NCBI RefSeq assembly: GCF_900177425.1
Contig: NZ_LT840184.1
Span: 4,877,705-4,941,704, forward strand
Direction of reading: 5' to 3'
Length of the DNA stretch: 64,000 bases
DNA from: Paenibacillus uliginis N3/975
GTDB lineage: Bacteria > Bacillota > Bacilli > Paenibacillales > Paenibacillaceae
The notes below the pieces were generated by a model, which saw only the letters and a program-made list of their open reading frames with translations, had not been told where the DNA came from and made no database searches. Positions 61,252 to 64,000 of the stretch are shown piece after piece (position 1 is the first letter of the stretch; each line of letters opens with the position of its first letter). Made by a program: the position numbers and the translations under genes.

Positions 61252-62088
61252 TCAAAACGTAAACCAGTATATCTTATAACGATGCGTTCTTACCAAGCCT
61301 GCTTTTTCCGCTGTTTTTTGCGAGGCGATGTTACTGTCCATACAGTCCCACCATGCCATAATCCCATGCTCATGGAAATCGTTCAACAGTAGTTTCACAA
61401 GCGAGCTCGACAGCCCCAAGCGCCTATAGTCCTCCAATGTCTCTACACCAATAGTATGAGTCATTCCGAACTTCGCAGAGGATATGGCCAAACTTGCGAT
61501 AACATTACGGTCAGTAATGGCAGCGTAACCGTGTCCTTCAGCTAAGAAATCGCTCACTGTCCCCCAATACTGCTCAATATACTGAACTAAAAAGTCAGCA
61601 TTTCCCGCTCCATTTCGTTCCCATTCATCAAGCTGCTGCGCGTCTAACCTGGCAGCCGTAAATGATTCCGGAAAAACAGGGTTTCCGTTGCCTTGATACT
61701 GCCCGGCAATTGGATCCGTTTTATATACATATTGATAACTGTCTTTCATCCCTCGGTTACCAAGCGTATCTTGGATAATCGACTGCCACCCCTCACTATC
61801 CACCGAAAACTCAAAATAATGAGTATCCTTCTCTTTCAGAAACGGAATGATCTCATTGTCTATCAACCTTTCCAAGGTCGCATTTGATATTCGCGATGAA
61901 GGGCACCCCATAAAACAAAAACTCTCCAAACCTCCCGACCAGACGAGAGCTGATGAAGGATGATCACGATCGTCCACCCACACTTTACCGGGATTATGTC
62001 CCGTTACAACTCCTCCAAACATGGCATCACTGTCCATACGAAGCAGCTGTTCACCCAATTTTTCATTACGTTCTTTTATTAAAAACAT
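61252..62088 (-). CDS. GNAT-family acetyltransferase (PF12746-like)
   Basis: 278 residues. The N-terminal half is a variable domain with FGGVVTGHNPGKVWVDD; the C-terminal half has the acetyl-CoA site in GVETLEDYRRLGLSSSLVKL and the end motif SNIASQKTAEKAGLV. Typical of the ZBR/GNAT_acetyltran group, whose substrates are unknown. It lies 52 bp downstream of the erm-type gene on the same strand and may be co-transcribed with it. Confidence 0.8.
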   Translation of the reverse strand: MFLIKERNEKLGEQLLRMDSDAMFGGVVTGHNPGKVWVDDRDHPSSALVWSGGLESFCFMGCPSSRISNATLERLIDNEIIPFLKEKDTHYFEFSVDSEGWQSIIQDTLGNRGMKDSYQYVYKTDPIAGQYQGNGNPVFPESFTAARLDAQQLDEWERNGAGNADFLVQYIEQYWGTVSDFLAEGHGYAAITDRNVIASLAISSAKFGMTHTIGVETLEDYRRLGLSSSLVKLLLNDFHEHGIMAWWDCMDSNIASQKTAEKAGLVRTHRYKIYWFTF

Positions 62089-62140
62089 TTGAATACACGT
62101 CCTTTATCATAAGGCCGACTCATCCCGCAAAACCTGATGT

Positions 62141-63007
62141 TTATCGCCTATATTTATTTTTTGGTGAAACGTTATTTCGTAATCTTGGTCGTCGATAAGA
62201 TTCTACATGCCGCATCATGGAAAGAAATACTTCCCCCCATTGCTGCTCGTTGAGCGTACAAATAGACACATTCCTCTCCAGCTTAAGCACTCTTGCCAGC
62301 TTTGTGATCTGTGCAGGTGAGAATACATCTCCCAATGCTGCAGAGAATGGAAGCCGTGGATCACGTAAGCCGTGAACTGCTAGTGCCATAAATTTGGCAT
62401 GGTCCTGCGGCAGCACCGCTGGATTTTTCTTTTTGCGGATGATCAGCACGGCCGAATCCACTCTCGGACGAGGTGAAAAATGTTCAGGAGAGACGGTCCG
62501 TACGATCTGGAATTCAAACCACATTCTCCATTTCAATATGCGTGGATCAGTTATCGGTACCGACGTAAACCTCCTGGCTGCCCCCTTCTCAACAATGAGG
62601 ATAGCGCACTTTAGAGGCACGCCTGGATAACCGAGCAGCTTGTCGAGAATGGCTGTCGTAATGGAAAACGGTATATTCGATATGACCGAAAACGGATCTC
62701 TTGGAAGATCAATCTGCAAAAAGTCGGCTTGTCTTACCCGGATATTCGATATATCTTTCGTCTTCTGGGCAAGCTTCTCGGCATAGACGGGATCGTTCTC
62801 GACGGCCAGCACCTTTCCAGCTTTTTCAGCCAATGGAAGGGTAATCGCTCCCGTGCCTGCACCAATATCCATAACCGTATCGTTCGAGTTTATATGTGCA
62901 AGGCGGATCATTTCATAGATCAGCGGCTTGTGGATTAACAGATGCTGCGAAGAAAAGTTCGGCGATTGCGCAAACTTTGCTCCGCGGATTTTTTTATTTT
63001 TTAACAC
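62141..63007 (-). CDS. erm: Erm-family 23S rRNA adenine-N6 methyltransferase
   Basis: About 288 residues of the KsgA/Erm methyltransferase family. Motif I is VMDIGAGTGAITLPLAEK, the acidic loop AVENDP, motif X upstream in FSSQHLLIHKPLI and the catalytic motif IV is SNIPFSITT. The C-terminal part with FSPRPRVDSAVLIIR fits Erm rather than KsgA. It should dimethylate A2058 (E. coli numbering) of 23S rRNA and give macrolide, lincosamide and streptogramin B resistance. The start chosen is the GTG at 63005-63007 with GAGGTG 7 nt upstream; an ATG six codons earlier is the alternative. A leader hairpin precedes it. Confidence 0.88.
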   Translation of the reverse strand: MLKNKKIRGAKFAQSPNFSSQHLLIHKPLIYEMIRLAHINSNDTVMDIGAGTGAITLPLAEKAGKVLAVENDPVYAEKLAQKTKDISNIRVRQADFLQIDLPRDPFSVISNIPFSITTAILDKLLGYPGVPLKCAILIVEKGAARRFTSVPITDPRILKWRMWFEFQIVRTVSPEHFSPRPRVDSAVLIIRKKKNPAVLPQDHAKFMALAVHGLRDPRLPFSAALGDVFSPAQITKLARVLKLERNVSICTLNEQQWGEVFLSMMRHVESYRRPRLRNNVSPKNKYRR

Positions 63008-63041
63008 AAAAAGCACCTCATTCATTCGTATATGAGAGAAT

Positions 63042-63112
63042 GAAAAAGGTACAGATCAAATAACCCTTGTTCATTTCACAAAAAATGAAAGGGCATAAAT
63101 GTTCTGTACCTT
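63042..63112 (-). promoter_or_regulatory. Attenuator hairpin in front of erm
   Basis: On the minus strand AAGGTACAGA (63103-63112) pairs perfectly with TCTGTACCTT (63046-63055), directly followed by a T-run. Inside it CCCTT/AAGGG and TCATTT/AAATGA form a nested hairpin with loop TTTGTG. The long 67-nt structure with a T-tract looks like an intrinsic terminator that must be opened to express erm. Confidence 0.7.
63076..63096 (-). CDS. Putative 6-codon erm leader peptide
   Basis: Inside the attenuator an ATG opens the frame MPFHFL and stops at TGA. Its codons lie in the left arm of the inner hairpin, so a ribosome stalled here would hinder the hairpin. AAGG about 14 nt upstream is a weak, distant ribosome-binding site. 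It is similar in position and size to leader peptides of inducible erm genes, but the peptide is not one known to me. Confidence 0.4.
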   Translation of the reverse strand: MPFHFL

Positions 63113-63262
63113 ACACTATCTCAAACGAAAAAATGCGATGCAGCAGCACATACAATCAAAGCCTCCGTCCATTTAAATGAGCTAGGTTTTAAAAAAACTA
63201 CATGATCAGTATACCAAACCAATGTACCGAAAGGTACTATTTTCCATGAATGGACTACTTCA

Positions 63263-63940
63263 TCATACTAATCCAAACAAAGTAAACCCGATGGTATTAA
63301 TCGCAAGGTTAGCACACATATGAACCATCCACGATGTGTAAATGTTCCCGTTTCTTTCATTCAACCAATTGAATAACAAGCCTGCCACAAACAAACTTAC
63401 AATTAACACTATGAATAGCGGAACTGTAAACCAGCTCGTCATCATGGCGATGTGATACACGGAAAATGCGCCTGCGCTGAATATATAAGCGAACTTGCGA
63501 CCGGTCAACTTCTTCAACGTCAGAAAGGCAAAACCACGGAAGAAAAACTCCTCCAGCAACGAATTGACAATGGAAATGTAAATAGCGACGAACACAAAGT
63601 TGCCCGCATTTACGCCGATATTGCTCTGTAATGATTCCGTGACTTGAGTGAAATCAAAATACGGCCCGATCAAGAAGTAACTGCCCAAAATAAACACATA
63701 TACACCTAAACCAAGCAGTATGGAGAACCGCATCTCTTTTTTCTCAAACTTGAATAATGGCCTAAAAGATACCTCTTTACTGATGAGACTATAAACGATC
63801 GGCAGCGTTAGAAAAATGAGAATTTTAATGATCGATTTCACCGCATAATCGGGAGATATCACAGCATCTACATAAGCCATTGCGATACATCCAATAACAA
63901 TCATCGTTATTATTGAAATTATATTTTTTCTTGTATTCAT
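63263..63940 (-). CDS. CPBP-family intramembrane metalloprotease
   Basis: 225 residues with about seven or eight hydrophobic helices. It carries the EEFFFRG motif (EExxxR) near residue 130 and FSVYHIAMM (first His) and later HMCANLAIN (second His), the active-site pattern of CPBP/Abi proteases. Such proteins process membrane or prenylated substrates or give bacteriocin immunity. The start overlaps the stop of the partial upstream gene by 4 bp. The 255 bp between it and erm carries the erm attenuator. Confidence 0.85.
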   Translation of the reverse strand: MNTRKNIISIITMIVIGCIAMAYVDAVISPDYAVKSIIKILIFLTLPIVYSLISKEVSFRPLFKFEKKEMRFSILLGLGVYVFILGSYFLIGPYFDFTQVTESLQSNIGVNAGNFVFVAIYISIVNSLLEEFFFRGFAFLTLKKLTGRKFAYIFSAGAFSVYHIAMMTSWFTVPLFIVLIVSLFVAGLLFNWLNERNGNIYTSWMVHMCANLAINTIGFTLFGLV

Positions 63941-64000
63941 GGAATATCGTAAAACTCCAATTCTTTCAGGTTCGGATTCTCATGGATAAGCCTTCTAACC
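63937..64000 (-). CDS. C-terminal end of an unknown gene cut by the window edge
   Basis: The last 20 residues read RRLIHENPNLKELEFYDIP before a TGA that overlaps the start of the CPBP gene in an ATGA arrangement. Too little is visible to name a family. The coupling suggests a functional link to the CPBP protein. Confidence 0.4.
   Translation of the reverse strand, partial: VRRLIHENPNLKELEFYDIP

Noticed and set aside
1..64000. tRNA, rRNA, CRISPR array or prophage genes
   Set aside because: None could be recognised; no regular short repeats with spacers and no phage structural genes were seen.

Overview
The window looks like a chromosomal piece of a Paenibacillus-like Bacillota. The signs are strong AGGAGG-type ribosome-binding sites, frequent TTG and GTG starts, many Bacillus/Paenibacillus-type families (BMP nucleoside transporter, CheX chemotaxis, ComA-like regulator, 5TMR-LYT sporulation-type kinase, DUF3221), an FMN riboswitch and U-run terminators. 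No rRNA, tRNA, CRISPR array, prophage or intact insertion sequence was seen. Most genes are on the minus strand.

Layout. 1-1384: the 5' end of ald, then a decayed stretch with a heavily mutated IS1182-family transposase remnant and broken small ORFs. 1385-10276: a complete ribonucleoside operon (LacI regulator, ribokinase, BMP lipoprotein, ABC ATPase, two permeases, two nucleoside hydrolases) with GAAACCGGTTTC-type operators. 10371-17100: a six-gene chemosensory operon, cheX-cheY-mcp-cheW-cheA-cheB, without cheR or flagellar genes. 17126-23784: signalling genes, namely a ComA-like regulator with a soluble PAS-type ComP-like kinase, a Cache-GGDEF diguanylate cyclase and a 5TM histidine kinase. 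24302-26608: a metNIQ-type importer whose ATPase lacks the usual C-terminal domain. 26781-28751: a TPR protein. 29057-34648: two ABC exporter clusters facing each other. 34853-44320: thioredoxin-like protein, heterodimeric ABC exporter, an unknown Gly-rich protein, and a giant FtsX-type permease with its ATPase. 45602-52134: an unusual five-gene operon (FAD oxidoreductase, transporter, hydantoinase/oxoprolinase-like protein, HEFYH putative metallopeptidase, RpiR regulator). 52390-52908: a DUF3221 protein. 53162-58066: a LacI-controlled alpha-glucoside-type ABC sugar importer. 58291-59575: an EamA transporter under an FMN riboswitch. 59859-61132: a TetR-GNAT operon with palindromic operators. 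61252-64000: a second acetyltransferase, an Erm-type rRNA methylase behind a leader-peptide/hairpin attenuator, and a CPBP membrane protease.

How the parts work together. The nucleoside operon takes nucleosides up, splits them into base and ribose, and phosphorylates the ribose. The sugar importer has its own LacI regulator and likely CcpA control. The chemosensory, diguanylate cyclase and kinase genes form a signal-processing island. The exporters, Erm and acetyltransferases look like a defence set against antibiotics. The most interesting candidates for undescribed biology are the hydantoinase-like/HEFYH operon, the riboswitch-controlled EamA transporter, the ComA-like/PAS-kinase pair and the attenuated erm gene. 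The DNA also carries a family of look-alike terminator hairpins and two kinds of degenerate intergenic repeats.
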